Part shown: in pieces, positions 35,795-46,945 of the stretch
How positions within the stretch are numbered: position 1 is the first letter of the stretch
How the letters are laid out: every line of letters begins with the position of its first letter
Assembly (NCBI GenBank): GCA_009760855.2
Contig: WPIO01000015.1
Location: forward strand, 2,959,001 to 3,023,000
From: Cristatella mucedo
Taxonomy: Eukaryota; Bryozoa; Phylactolaemata; Cristatellidae
Length of the DNA: 64,000 nucleotides
Reading direction: 5' to 3'
Made by a program: the position numbers and the translations under genes
The notes under the pieces: generated by a model
What the model saw: the letters and a program-made list of their open reading frames with translations, nothing else
Databases searched by the model: none
What the model was told of the DNA's origin: nothing

Positions 35795-36750
35795 ATTGGG
35801 TGCAATCAATAACTTGTCAAGGTATCATGACTTTCAATAACTTTAACCAATGGTCTCTGCATTGACTCCATCAACTTCCAGTACGCTTCTAGAGGAATTG
35901 ACGCCAACCAATCCTTGAAAGCCTCAAAGAACTCATCGGGTTTCATGTGCCGAAGAACTCGGAACCGTTGAGTGCGGTTGACTTAGTCCCACAGATGTTT
36001 TATTGGGTTCAAGTACGGGCTTTGTCTTGGCCAGTGAATGAACTTTAATTGGCTCGTAGCCCTAGTCGAGGGGGAGAGGGGTTCGTGAAAAACTCTACTG
36101 CCGAAGCACTGTGCTCCGGATCGTTGTCATGCTTCCAACAGAAATTGAGCCGACAGAAGAAGAATGAGTGAGTGGAGTGCAAGAAATTGGCACGCACACA
36201 TTCTGCACAATGTCGAGATATACATTCTGATTCAAGATTCCTTGAATCCTTTGCAGACATCCAACACAGGAATAAGAACCATGACATATCTACCTCCGAA
36301 TTTCATAGTCTTTTGCAGACAACCGTACAAAAACGCTTCATCTATTCACCGGTGAACGTATTTCATCCTTTTGTCGAAGCCAAAGAGATTGAATTTGGAC
36401 TCACCAGCCCGCAGCATTCTGCTCCACTGTGCCGCTGTCCCGTGCTGGCATCGGCAAGCAAAATCCAGCCCTGCTTTTTTGTGCTGCACAGTCAACAGTG
36501 GCCTGCATTTGGCCACACGTGTGTTCAGTCCTTGTTCGTTAAGCCGTCTACTCACGGTATTTTGGCTTACGGCTGTTCCAGTAGCTTTGCAGAGACTGGC
36601 AGTGCATTTTAGCAGTAGCAAACCTGTTCTTCAGACCCATGCTACTGAGAAGCCGGCCATCCCTCGGAGAAGTTAACGGAGGGCCATCCGAGCGAGGCAG
36701 TGCCTCAGTGCTATCGTAGTCCAGATGCTTCCTCATAATGTTCCTAACAG
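35795..36750 (-). mobile_element. Tc1 transposase pseudogene
   Basis: Several frames together give a Tc1-type transposase. The helix-turn-helix end is LTSPRDGRLLSSMGLKNRFA. Next come TVSRRLNEQGLNTRVAKCRP, QHGTAAQWSRMLRAGESKFN, DNDPEHSA and WPRQSPYLNPIKHLWD. The frame changes at least three times. The DESKF motif reads GESKF, so the first catalytic Asp is replaced. Inverted terminal repeats were not found with confidence. Confidence 0.88.
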
Positions 36751-36759
36751 TGCCCTCAG

Positions 36760-37170
36760 CACATCATCTTCAGCTCATCTTTCAGCTCATCATTCATCAT
36801 CATTCAGCTCATCTTCAGCTGCCTTGAAATTTCTTAACTTGAATGGCCATCTCCATGAAGCGACATCAAAATTGCTCTTGCATCTTCAGAAAGCTGTGCA
36901 ACTGTGGCGGCATGTTCTGGTCGCATACCAAGTATCAGTGTGGCACGGGCTGGTCAAACAGGTCAAAGAGACATCCGGGTACCTTAGCCCATCATTGGCG
37001 TCGCTCGAGGACTAATCGGGCCAAAAATAGGTTCTGCTGGATGGCCTCCAAAGAAGATTGGGATGGTCGTGTGGCCACAGCGTGCCCATCTGTTTACACG
37101 GGAGTTGTTGACTCGGTTGCCGGCAAATGCAGTTACTCACTAAGCCAAACTGCTACTAAGGTAAAATTGT
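36760..37170. other. Unexplained stretch beside the Tc1 relic
   Basis: Starts with a cluster of TCATCTTCAGCTCATC repeats (36765-36820). A plus frame follows with several Cys and Trp residues (CNCGGMFWSHTKYQCGTGWS, then KRHPGTLAHHWRRS). No family is recognised. It may be part of another decayed transposon. Confidence 0.3.
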
Positions 37171-37559
37171 ATTGACAGTTCAATTTAATAATTAGTGTCG
37201 TATAATGAGCTACTCGAATTCGGGCATCAGCAACAACCGAAATCAGATGAATGGACCAGGTGTGTAGAAACTTGTGTAGGGCAGTGTACATGTTCGTGGA
37301 TGGCAACTGCACCATTTCTATTTCCGTCAATCAAAAAACTTTACGGCCTCCACACTACCAAAATCTCTCATTGCCAGGTGATGGTGGGTGCACCAGCTGC
37401 AGCCTGACAACATGGCTAGTTCCGACTACAAACAACTGGGACAGTTAAGACATGGCTGGTTCGACCCTAGTTTCCACTCGAGACAAGTTCACGTCATACT
37501 TCCTTTGTATAGTATTATATGATAACTTAATCTCTATCGAGGCACTATAGATGTACTGT

Positions 37560-37645
37560 AGGGCTGGAATCCACTAGCCCGGTCGTTAAAGGCAAGCACA
37601 TTACACCTGGGCCAAACCCACTTCACGGGTGTCTTGCTGACTCTG
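37560..37645 (-). mobile_element. SINE head, degenerate
   Basis: On the minus strand: TTTGGCCCAGGTGTAATGTG (A box region) and, further on, ACCGGGCTAGTGGATTCCAGCCC at B-box spacing. Confidence 0.45.
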
Positions 37646-38480
37646 AACGTTCTCCAGCATAAAATACGGCACTTCAGTGTCCCAATAAAATATGGTACTT
37701 CAACACTTCCCCAAACCCCCTTTCTTGTAATAATCGCTACGAGCAGCTCACCGTGGACTCGCTTTGCTGAGTCGCTAGTAATCGCTCCGTTATTGAAAGA
37801 CAACCCTGCACCTCCTTGCCACTTGGCAAAGTGCATTATCTTGCCGCTTGACAGAAGTGTGCCATCTTGCAGCGTGACTTTCTTGCTTTTATAAGTAGAG
37901 ATACAAAACCGGCTGACAAGACGTTACGGTGTGACTGTGACGTCACAGAGCTGTGATGTCACTTACTTGGTCACGTACACGCGTACTTGGTGCATACATA
38001 AGGTACAAGCTATTTTGCGGGCTAAACATGAACCTTAATGTTAAATTGACGGAGGTCATCTCGAAATTCGACGGCAGTGGTGATTTTGCTGAGTGGCTGG
38101 TTAGATTCGGGAGGGTGGCAAAGTGGCAACGCACAAATGACCTCGCAATCTTATACCGTTGTTATTAATGTGTGGAGCATACGCCGTTACCATTATCCAG
38201 AAAAACTATTGAGTCTGAACCTAAGGCCAAGGCGCAATGCCAAACGGCCACGGCATTTCGAAGATTACGAATTCGACAGTTAGCGCACCTACACCCGTGC
38301 CTGATGTGACGATCTTTTTCTCTCGTTTGTGATCAGCAGATCTGAAAGGAATGCTTCTCGTTTGTGATCAGCAGATCAGGGGCAATGTAGTTGTGTGGTC
38401 TTTCTATGATTGTGACGTCACTGGTCTGTGACAGTATGTGCTAAGCATATGTAATGTGCTGTTAGAGCAAACATGCTCAC
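37646..38480. other. AGAP intron, nothing recognised
   Basis: Contains a CTTCTCGTTTGTGATCAGCAG word that appears, slightly varied, twice near 38315-38375, and TGTGACGTCA CRE-like words near 37935 and 38411. Confidence 0.4.
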
Positions 38481-38482
38481 CG

Positions 38483-38636
38483 TTGTCGGGCCCCTGTTGT
38501 CGGGCCCCTGTTGTCGGGCCCCTGTTGTCGGGCCCCTGTTGTCGGGCCCCTGTTGTCGGGCCCCTGTTGTCGGGCCCCTGTTGTCGGGCCCCTGTTGTCG
38601 GGCCCCTGTTGTCGGGCCCCTGTTGTTGGCCGTGCC
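38483..38636. repeat. 14-bp minisatellite, 10 exact copies
   Basis: The unit TTGTCGGGCCCCTG is repeated ten times without change (38483-38622), plus a degenerate eleventh. Each unit contains the palindrome GGGCCC. Because 14 is not a multiple of 3 and no frame meets a stop, all frames stay open, which creates spurious proteins. Confidence 0.97.
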
Positions 38637-39243
38637 TGTTGGTTGTACCTGGTGCAAATACTAACTACATGATGGTTCAGCTGCAAGATTATCTTTCACC
38701 TGCCATATTATGCCAATCGTCGTGGTGAGCACAGCACACACGCCTCGTTCTGGTAAGTGGCACCTGCCCCAAATCCCCCATGCCAGCCAGGATGCGAGTG
38801 CTGGGCTTTAGGCTCCGGGTCCCCCCCCCCTTGCACCACTGCTAGGGAAATATGATGACTCAAAAATTCATAAATTCGGCCCTGAGAGAGAAAGACATAC
38901 CTGGACAGCTAGCACTGAAGAGACCGACAGCGCAGGAGGAGGTGAAGAGCAGACAGATCAATCACAAATGATACTTTGCATGCTACACAGCACCACAGAC
39001 GAGACTGCATTCACCCTTAAGCAAAACGGAAGCAAAAGCATTCGCTCAGTTCCCCTTTCGGCCAGGCCGAGAGAGTCGGTTGAACTTACAGCTGGCTTGC
39101 AAAGATCGCCCGACTACCGCCAGACCCTTTACGGCTGCCTACCGACCGACCAATCTGACCTCTGCACCGACACGGTTTTTGCAACGAGGGCGCAACAGCG
39201 CACGCTGCACTGCTCCTGCTGCTGCTTAGCCTCCGCCACTCAC

Positions 39244-39584
39244 CAGCGAGCCGTGCTGTGACTCGGGCGGGGTCAGCGACCGAAGCGAAACGGGTGTCGT
39301 CGAGTCGGACGCCGACGTGGAGCGGCTGACGACGGTCGCCGAGTCGGAGCGTGGAGCCAGGCCCGGCCCCGGCGCAGCCGCCTGCGCCACGAAGCCCGCG
39401 GCGCCGACCGACATGCCGCCGCCGCCTCCTCCTCCTCCTCCTGCCGCTCCTCTAGGCGTGCCATAGCCCAGCCCGCTTCCGCCTCCAGCCCCAACGGCGC
39501 CGAAGCTTCGGCTGCTGCCGTTGATGATGGTCGAAGTGGCCACGCCGCTCTGCTGCTGACGCTGCATGACGATCTTCTGACAGG
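39244..39584 (-). CDS. AGAP: AGAP exon 5: end of GTPase-like domain, Gly/Ser-rich linker
   Basis: Encodes residues 171-284. The start, CQKIVMQRQQQ, matches the helix that closes the GTPase-like domain. It then becomes low complexity, with a Gly-rich run from GGA/GGC repeats (about 39417-39450) followed by Ser/Thr-rich sequence ending SQHGSL. The acceptor is TTTGCAG and the donor CTG/GTGAGT. Entry phase takes one base from exon 4; exit phase is 0. The linker is probably disordered. Confidence 0.88.
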
Positions 39585-39857
39585 CTGCAAACGGGCGAGC
39601 GCAGGGAGGCTGCCGGCTGCTTTTCTTTTTTCCTTTTTATCAGTCGACTCGGCGACTACGCCGACCGACGGAATCGAGAAGGACAAAGCCGAGTGGCAGA
39701 ATGTGCAAAAAAATAGGGGCAGGGGCAGGCGTCACGCTGGCTGTGGGCCTGTTAGCCGCATGGGGCGCCCACCGCCGCCCCCGCCAGCCACCCCGTAGTG
39801 TCCGGCGGCCAGCCACGATCACGTGCGACTAACGACTGACGCCGGTGCCGGGCTCAC

Positions 39858-40134
39858 CATCGTGGAAGACTCGCTCCACGTTGAGACCGTACATGGCGCA
39901 CGTCTCGTAGTAGGTGGCACGGTTGAGGTCGGCGGCGAGCTTTCGCGCGCGAGCGTCGTCGATCACGCGTGGGCTGCTCTCACTGATCGCGTCCTGCGTG
40001 CCCACCAGTATGGTCGGCACCTCATTGATGTTTCGGTAGTGGCTCATGCGCGAGTAGTAGCTGTAGACCGTGTTGAAACTCATCTCGTTCTCCAGGCTGA
40101 ACACCAAGATGACGGCGTCTACCCACTGGGCAAA
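39858..40134 (-). CDS. AGAP: AGAP exon 4: C-terminal half of GTPase-like domain
   Basis: Encodes residues 79-170. [15 protein letters not shown] is the central strand of the fold. VGTQDAIS (122-129) replaces the guanine-specificity NKxD box, and YYETCA (153-158) replaces the SAK box, both as usual in AGAPs. The acceptor is CGACCAG and the donor GATG/GTGAGC. A 21-bp tandem duplication sits in the intron just 5' of the acceptor (about 40178-40222). Confidence 0.95.
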
Positions 40135-40140
40135 CTGGTC

Positions 40141-42019
40141 GGTGCGACGAAAAAGAAAGAGAGAGAGCAAGCGCCGGTCAGCGCTCGCGGACGGCCGGTC
40201 AGCGCTCGCGGACGGCCGATCGGCGCCGCTGGGCATGAGGCAGCGGATCAGATCTCGGGGAGCCATAAACTGCCAGAACGCTGCGCGCTGCCACCATCGT
40301 CAGCTGCAATGATGGCACGTGAATAGCCGGTCCGGGCAATGAAGCGATCGAGCCCAGAGGCCCAGAGCTAGGCTTTCAGCAAAGGGTGGGTGGGGCCCAT
40401 CATCAGGAGACCAGAGCAACTATCGAAGCTCTAATTGGACGATGGCTCCTCCTCCATTCGCCAGGAGCCACAGGTAGGGAAGCTGAGGAGCACTTGGTGG
40501 GTGGGGCAAGTTGATCAGCCGAAGCTGCCTCTGGGCTAGCAATCAAGACCTCGAACCTACTGCCTGCACCCCAGATTACGACGTTCAGGCAGCAGGCACC
40601 GAGTGGGGTGCCTGCCACAGCCACAGCTAGGAGGCACGACATGAAGATTGGCTTGGCAGAGCCGCTAATCTATCTGCTGCTGGCTGGAGGAGAGTGCCGA
40701 TTGGCAAAAGAAAAGTCCTGCTGGCAAACAACGGTTGCATTCGGCTCCACACAAAAACTTGGCGCCTTAAAGATCAACTCGCCATGAGCACCTATCTCTG
40801 CAGCCAGATTTGAGATCACTGCCCTATGAGATTTGAGCATTCGCAAGACTGATCGCCAAGAATCGAAGGCAGGGTCCACATTGCACACAACTCGTTGTTG
40901 CCAAACAATGAGCATCGTGCATCATGCATGTCAGCTTTGCAAGTCTCTTTTGCTCGCATCCTTATTTTTCGTAAGGGAATAAACACATGGGCAAATGCCC
41001 CTTAAAAAGTCACTAAGCTCTGAGATCACTTGTATGTGAACAAACCAGCCTTAGTAAAAATTAAAGAAAACGATGAACCGCCGACCATAAATACAAACTA
41101 ACTTACAGCAACTAGCTTGCAAAGTCTAATCCACTTGAGCTTGATGCGAGGAATCCTCCAAAGGAAGGGATCACAAACATTGATGGTATCATCAAACCTG
41201 GTTAAAATCATCAAGCTTTTGAGGCATATATGCACTGGCCGTCGTGACAAGCCACAGCAAGTAGCCTCACAATCTGCTATGGATTGCAGATATAATCTGT
41301 GTGAGCATCAACATGTTCTGGAGTCCTGCCCAACTCGAAGCCATGCTGGAGCTGTCAGCCACAACCGTGCCGAGCGTGAATGCAAGTGCAGCTTCTACCC
41401 AGAGAGCTACGATCTGAAACCATTGTTCACTTACCTTCAACTGATCTACTCCAGGCAGCAGCAACTACAGGTAGAAGCAGCATCAGCAAGTACATCAGCT
41501 GCAATAACGGTGACCTGCTCAAAAAATCCAGGCCAGCTTCTCGACTGGCAGAAGGCACAAAATCGGTAGCTACTGACTAGGCACTAGGGCCCCAGTTTGT
41601 CTTGGCCCCACCCCATCACAAGCAAAGCCATATCCGGGCTTGGAGGCATCTGCATTCCGGCAATCATAGTGGCACTAAAGGCCCTGCCAATTGCTTGACG
41701 AGCTCATAACCGATACCAAAGCAAAATGCTGGGTGAAGCATGAGATAATGACTCTCTCAGCATTATGCCCTTCTCTGCCCTCACCAGCTAGCCGGACAAA
41801 CCCTCAGGTACCCCTGACATCGGCACTGCCATGACAGCATTGCTTAGCAGGCTTAGGAGGCATAATGTACCGTAGCAGTCGTGACCCTATCAAACAAAAG
41901 GTTGCACTCAGTGTCGGCGAGATTCCAAACAGACGATACGATGGAGGCGCCGGCCGCACGAGGTACTCGACACGCAGCTGGGCGATTAGCCTGGTACATC
42001 AGTGACGTATCAGCCTCAC
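40141..42019. other. AGAP intron, no gene
   Basis: Contains the 21-bp tandem duplication at about 40178-40222 (GGTCAGCGCTCGCGGACGGCC). No further coding or transposon signal is seen apart from the neighbouring SINE. Confidence 0.4.
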
Positions 42020-42105
42020 CTGCGGTTCTGGTGCCCCACCTTCGTCTCGAATTAGTAGCAGATAGCTCTGGCCATCGATGTCTACTTCTTTCTTGAACCT
42101 TCCAC
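42020..42105 (-). CDS. AGAP: AGAP exon 3: middle of GTPase-like domain
   Basis: This small 86-nt exon encodes residues 50-78. It contains GGRFKKE, then [14 protein letters not shown], the AGAP counterpart of the Ras switch II region in which DEGG replaces DTAGQ. The acceptor is TTGCTGCAG and the donor CCGCAG/GTGAGG. Phases fit exon 2 (one base carried over) and exon 4 (phase 0). No other ORF reports it because it is so short; it was found by reading the minus strand for the expected motif. Confidence 0.93.
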
Positions 42106-42324
42106 CTGCAGCAAGCAGAATCCGCGATTGATGACTGTCAAAAGTTCTGCTCTCAATCAACTGGCTGTGAGTGAGAAGAAGGTGGCCAACTATATAGCGT
42201 ATCTCTTAGTAATCATTCAGATCAAGTTATCTGACAGGCCGATGCTATAGTCGCAGGCCTAGAAGCAGTTCGCATACCGGCTCTGCAGACCTGGGGAAAA
42301 TGGTCTGAAGAACACTAGCTAAAA

Positions 42325-42502
42325 AAAATACAAGCTGATTTAACAGCCTCTTTTGTACAACGACAGAAGAGCCTCTGCACCTATCACTATCGCTTGCAGC
42401 GGCAATAAAGAATCGCCCATTGCAGGATTCGAACCCATAACTTCGAGTCGGAGGTCGTGAAATGCCACCACCTTACCTAGTGTCCCATCACGGCTCATCA
42501 CA
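42325..42502 (-). mobile_element. SINE-2
   Basis: On the minus strand: GTGATGAGCCGTGATGGGAC, ACTAGGTAAGGTGGTGG (A box region), GGGTTCGAATCCTGC (B box), GGGCGATTCTTTATTGCC and the tail AGAGGCTGTTAAATCAGC. Same family as 18333-18512 and 24008-24200. Confidence 0.87.
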
Positions 42503-42863
42503 TGGCAACGATAGCGTGGTAACAAGCTATAGAAGGCGAATGAAGCATCGAGTCCCAAAGATTCACCTCAAATCCTCTCTATCTGCAGATCACACAAAAC
42601 AAACTACTACTTACTATCTGCTTTTAATAATAATAATAATAATAATATTGCACTTGATAAAGCGCCCTCAGAGAACTTAATCTCTTTCTAGGCGCTTTAC
42701 ATTTGCTGCAAAGTGATACGCAATAGAATAGTAAGTAAAATCATGCTTGAAAAACAAACAAAATGAATAACATGGTTAGGGGTTACATGCACTGGGTCAG
42801 CATGCAAATGTGGTTAGTGGCAGCATGAACAGTGTCAGCACGCATAAGCACATCGAGGACGAA

Positions 42864-44215
42864 TCACAAGGACCCACTAAATGCTGTCCTAAATAGGTAT
42901 GTTTTTAAGTTTCTTTTAAATGTGGTCAGGTCAGGGGATGTTCTGATGCAGGTCGGGAGGGAGTTCCAGGCTGTGGGAGCATACGAGCTAAATGCACGGT
43001 CTCCAAAGGATTTAAGGTTTGTACGAGGTATTTCTAGACTGTTGGATTCCGAAAAGCGAGTGGTACGATGCTTTGCCTGATGGGGTAGTATCTCTGAAAG
43101 ATAGGCTGGAGCCATAGAATGAAGAGACCTAAAAGTGAGCGACAAAACCTTGAAGTCAATCCGTTGCTTGACTGGTAACCAGTGCAGGTCGGCGAGAAGT
43201 GGAGTAATGTGGCAACTGCGACGCTCACGGCAGACAAGCCTAGCTGCAGAGTTTTGCACCAGCTGCAATCGCCTGATCGCACATGCTGGTAGGCCAGTAA
43301 GCAGTGAGTTGCAGAAGTCGAGACGAGATGTCACGAATGCATGGACCAACTTGGACGTGGTATCCTTATCTAAACAAGCCCTAATTTTAGCAATGTTATG
43401 AAGCTGAAAATAGGCTGATTTGACTGTGGAGCTGATGTGGTCGTCTAACGAGAGGTCGCTTTGGAATATGACACCTAGATTTCGAGCTGATGCAACTGGA
43501 GATATGCTGGCAGAGCCAATTTTGAGAGTCAGCCTTTCCAATTTCTGAATAACACTAGGTTTGCCCATAACTAGTAAGTTAGTTTTATCATCGTTTAGTT
43601 TTAGAAAATTTGCTGCCATCCATGATCGGATGTCATCAATGCATGCAGCAAGTGAGTTGAGAGAATTTGAGGTGCTCGAAGGCTGGGAGGGATCAAAGCA
43701 AAGGTACAACTGAGTGTCATCCGCATAGAAGTGCAAGCCTAGATTGTGCTTGGCAATCACATCAGCGAGAGGGAGAGTATAGACGGTGAAAAGGACCGGA
43801 CCTAGCACAGAGCCCTGAGGTACTCCATATTTTAGAGGTACTTCAGATGATCTTTGTCCATTCACATCAACACTCTGGAGTCTCCCACTGAGATAGGACC
43901 TGAACCACTGCAGAGCAGTGCCAGTGATGCCCAGGCGAGATGAGAGGCGCTCTAGAAGTACTTTGTGATCGATGGTATCAAAAGCTGCCGAAAGATCGAG
44001 CAAAACAAGAAGAGACACTCTACCCATGTCTGCATTCCTAAGTAGGTCGTTGTATACCCGAAGCAATGCTGACTCTGTGGAGTGATTAGCTCTAAAGCCA
44101 GACTGGAACTTACTAGCAAGGTGTGAGGTTTCGATATACGAGTTCAGCTGGTCTGCCGCGACCCGTTCCAGTGTCTTTGATAGGAATGGTAGAAGGGAGA
44201 CTGGGCGGTAGTTGT
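42864..44215 (-). pseudogene. LINE A reverse transcriptase part
   Basis: Continues in another frame from the deletion point. Motifs: LLVLLDLSAAFDTIDH, WFRSYLSGR, GVPQGSVLGPVLF, FYADDTQLYL (catalytic YADD), the thumb region, then DLHWLPVKQRIDFKVL and WNSLPTCIR to the stop at 42864. The coding part from about 44066 down is intact for 400 residues. The related copy at 50277-52207 shows that about 50-70 residues before NYRP (with a VPALFKKAVVRPPLKKA-type segment) are missing here. Confidence 0.88.
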
Positions 44216-45763
44216 TAGCAGGACAGTGGGAATAGGGTCCAGTGGACTTGTTGTCTTCTTTGATTGAGATACGAGCTTTAGGACTATGTCACTGGTGACC
44301 TGTTTAAATGCAGACATTGAGGCGCAGCCAGGAACCGAGGAACAGCATTCTAGTGGGAAGGTTGTCATCGCAGGGATGGATTCCCTGATTTTGTCTATCT
44401 TCTGCACAAAGAATCGAGAGAAGCGATCGGCTAGATCATCACAAGGATCATCAGGTAAGGAGCTAACCTGGGAACGGTTGAGGAGATGGTTTATTGTCGA
44501 CATCAGCATTTTTGGATTGTGCATCTGTGATTCAACAATGTTTCTATAGAAGCTAGACTTAGCCTTTGCTAGGATCGATTGGTACGACCTACAGTAGTCT
44601 TCATATGCCTGTCGATGGACAGTTAGTCCGGATCTTTTGTATGCCTTTTCAAGCTTTCGTTTAGTAGACTTGGCTAGTTTAATGTCTGTGGTAAACCATA
44701 GGCCGTCTGGGCGGGGGCGCACAGTGCGCTTTGTCAAAGGTGCAAACTCGTCGAGCGTGTCAGCTAGTGTCGTGTTGTAGCAATCTACCAGTGATGACAG
44801 ATCGGAGGGAGGACTGAGCAGCAAAGGTGAAGCAGATATGCTCGCACGGACAGCATCGATGTCAAGGGTCTTGAGGTTTCGCGATTCACAGGTTATTTTA
44901 GAGGAGAATGTGGGCACACACTGTAGATTGAATGAGATCTGCACGTGGTCAGATAAGCAGGATTTGGTGATAACTGGTGATGACAAAGTGCAGTCATATG
45001 AGAAAATTTGGTCGAGTGTGTGACCCTTGATGTGGGTAGGGCCATGCACATGAGCCACAAGAGATAATGAGTCTGTCAATGTACGAAATTCGGTGCTGAA
45101 AGCGTCAGATAAGTTATCAAAGTGAACGTTGAAATCACCCATAACGAGGAAGGATCGATTTCTTGCACACAGAATCGAAATGAGATCGGAGAAATCTGAG
45201 ATAAAGGAGGATTTGATACCTGGTGGGCGATAGACTACTGCCACTATCGGTAGCTTGTTTTCGGGTGAGACCAGGACAATTGATTCAAAAGACTGCTTCG
45301 AGGGTACCGCAAATGGCTTGAAGTTGAATTTCGAGCGCACGATCATAGCAACTCCACCTCCAGTTTTGATTGATCTAGGGGTGTGAAAGAACGTGAAACC
45401 AGGTGGAGTAGCGTCTTTAATTGTCGGGCAGTTTATCGATTTCAGCCAAGTTTCAGTTAGGGCGAGCAGGTCGATACCATTTTCAGAAATAAGGTCGTTT
45501 ATTACTAGAGGTTTATTGCACATTGAGCGAGGATTCCAAAGGCAAGCGTTAAGTCTGGCCGATTGGGTTACAACAGGCCTGATGACCACTAAGTTTGAGA
45601 GATTTACAGTGACGCATGCGGGGGGGGGGGAGCGTGCTAAGCGGTTCGAGACAATGCTAGGAATACCAAACGAGCAGCGTCTAAGCTGGCGGTTCCGGCC
45701 ACCGCGGCGGCTACGGGGTGCTTTCCTTTTGTTAATGCATAGTTCATGAATCTTAGCAACCAC
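44144..45763 (-). pseudogene. LINE A endonuclease / 5' part of ORF2
   Basis: A 539-residue open frame with an endonuclease/exonuclease/phosphatase-fold domain at about residues 70-280. Motifs: LNACLWNPRSM, LTETWL (metal-binding Glu), VYRPPG, VMGDFNVHFD, GHTLDQIF and CLSDHVQISF (SDH). It cuts target DNA to prime reverse transcription. The frame then runs into the start of the RT region. A deletion around 44215 joins IPTVLL to a shifted copy of NNYRPVSLLP, so the last 20 residues are out of frame and the protein is not continuous with the RT. Confidence 0.88.
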
Positions 45764-46526
45764 ATTAATATCTAGGAATGCATTTGATATACGATGACGA
45801 AGCGATAGCAGCTGCTGACGACCATAACTAACAAGTATGTTACTAGCCGCCGGCGTAGCTAATGCAGCCGCCGGCGTGGGAGACCCAGCAGCCCGAAGCG
45901 AAAAGCGTTTAGATGTCCATAGGCACGTAATTTCTTACGCGCTACGGTCAAAAAACAATCAGAATAACTTTCTGGGGGATACATTGCTAGAACAAGGAAC
46001 TCGGGGCTTCCAAGAGTAATGCCGATTCAGCTTCGACAGCATGCACCATACATACGTGCTAGCAGCGCAGCTAGCACAGAACAGCAAACCACAGCAGAAC
46101 GATAGAAGAGATTGTGCTATGGCTGGTGCAGATAACCCTGAGGAGCTACGTGCGCATGCCCTCCCCCCAAATGGTCACAAAAACACGAGATTCAGTACTA
46201 AGCCGGGTCAATGGTAATATGCTCACAATTCGGAATACCCGTGTGGCGAGCTAGGCCGAAGACAATTCTTCATTGCCCACAGCGAGCAGGGTGGAAGCCG
46301 AAAACTCTGCTACTGCTACATAAAACGATGCTGTCATCAATTAGCCTTTCAGTTTTTAGTTCACGAGTGCCACCCCAGCGCCCGGAGTCCAGTTAACAAG
46401 CCCGCAAGCAGCTGTATGCATGTCTCCGTGGACAGGCAGAGGTGGAAGTGGAGTGTAGAATCACCAACGGCCTAGCATTTCGCATGTGAATCTGATCGCA
46501 ATGCCAGTACGGGGGAGGCGAACTTG

Positions 46527-46945
46527 TGGCTGCATCAGTTTCAGCCTGTTCGCACCCTCAGGTCCTGTGTGGACAATAAATTAGCTGTCCCATTCCTCCG
46601 CTTAAAGACAGTTGGCGACAGAAGCTTTAGCTCTGCAGGTCCTAGACTGTGGAACTCGCTTCCACAATTCTTACGCAACGACATCTACTCTCCAACTGCC
46701 GACTATGGCACATCTTTTTCAGCGGTCCTGAGCTGCTACTTCTATGCTACTCACTACCTCAACTGCTCTCCTAACTCTGCTATGCTTCCCACTTTCTCTT
46801 TGTTGCGTGAGACGAAGTCTGTTGGCTACCGAATGCGTACCGAAAGTCGCTTAGGCTGTGAGTGCGCTATACAAAACTCTCCTGCGTAACACCCACATGG
46901 TCTTTATGACTTTGTAGAGTTACTGACGGAGATACATAACATAAC
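46527..46945 (+). mobile_element. LINE B 3' end, young copy
   Basis: Almost the same as 7566-7975: RT tail DNKLAVPFLRLKTVGDRSFS, then SAGPRLWNSLPQFLRN, then the 3' UTR ending GTAGAGTTACTGACGGAGAT. Its 5' truncation point (GCTGCATCAGTTTCAGCC) is the same as in the other copy within a few bases. Confidence 0.9.

Larger units (their letters stand above)
42626..45900 (-). mobile_element. LINE A, long copy (CR1/L2-like)
   Basis: This is the longest copy of a non-LTR retrotransposon. From its 5' side it has an apurinic-type endonuclease ORF, a reverse-transcriptase ORF, a 3' UTR with the AAGCGCC...GGGCGCTT stem-loop, and an ATT-repeat tail at 42626. Tail repeats of this kind and the YADD/HYADDTQLYL-style RT place it in the CR1/L2 group. 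It lies in the largest AGAP intron in the gene's sense orientation. The 5' limit is uncertain; near-duplicate GCCGCCGGCGT words lie at 45847-45877. Confidence 0.9.

Noticed and set aside
38418-38728. Repetitive proteins in several frames and a possible CRISPR-like array
   Set aside because: A 14-bp direct tandem repeat without spacers is a minisatellite, not a CRISPR array. The open frames follow from the repeat unit having no stops.
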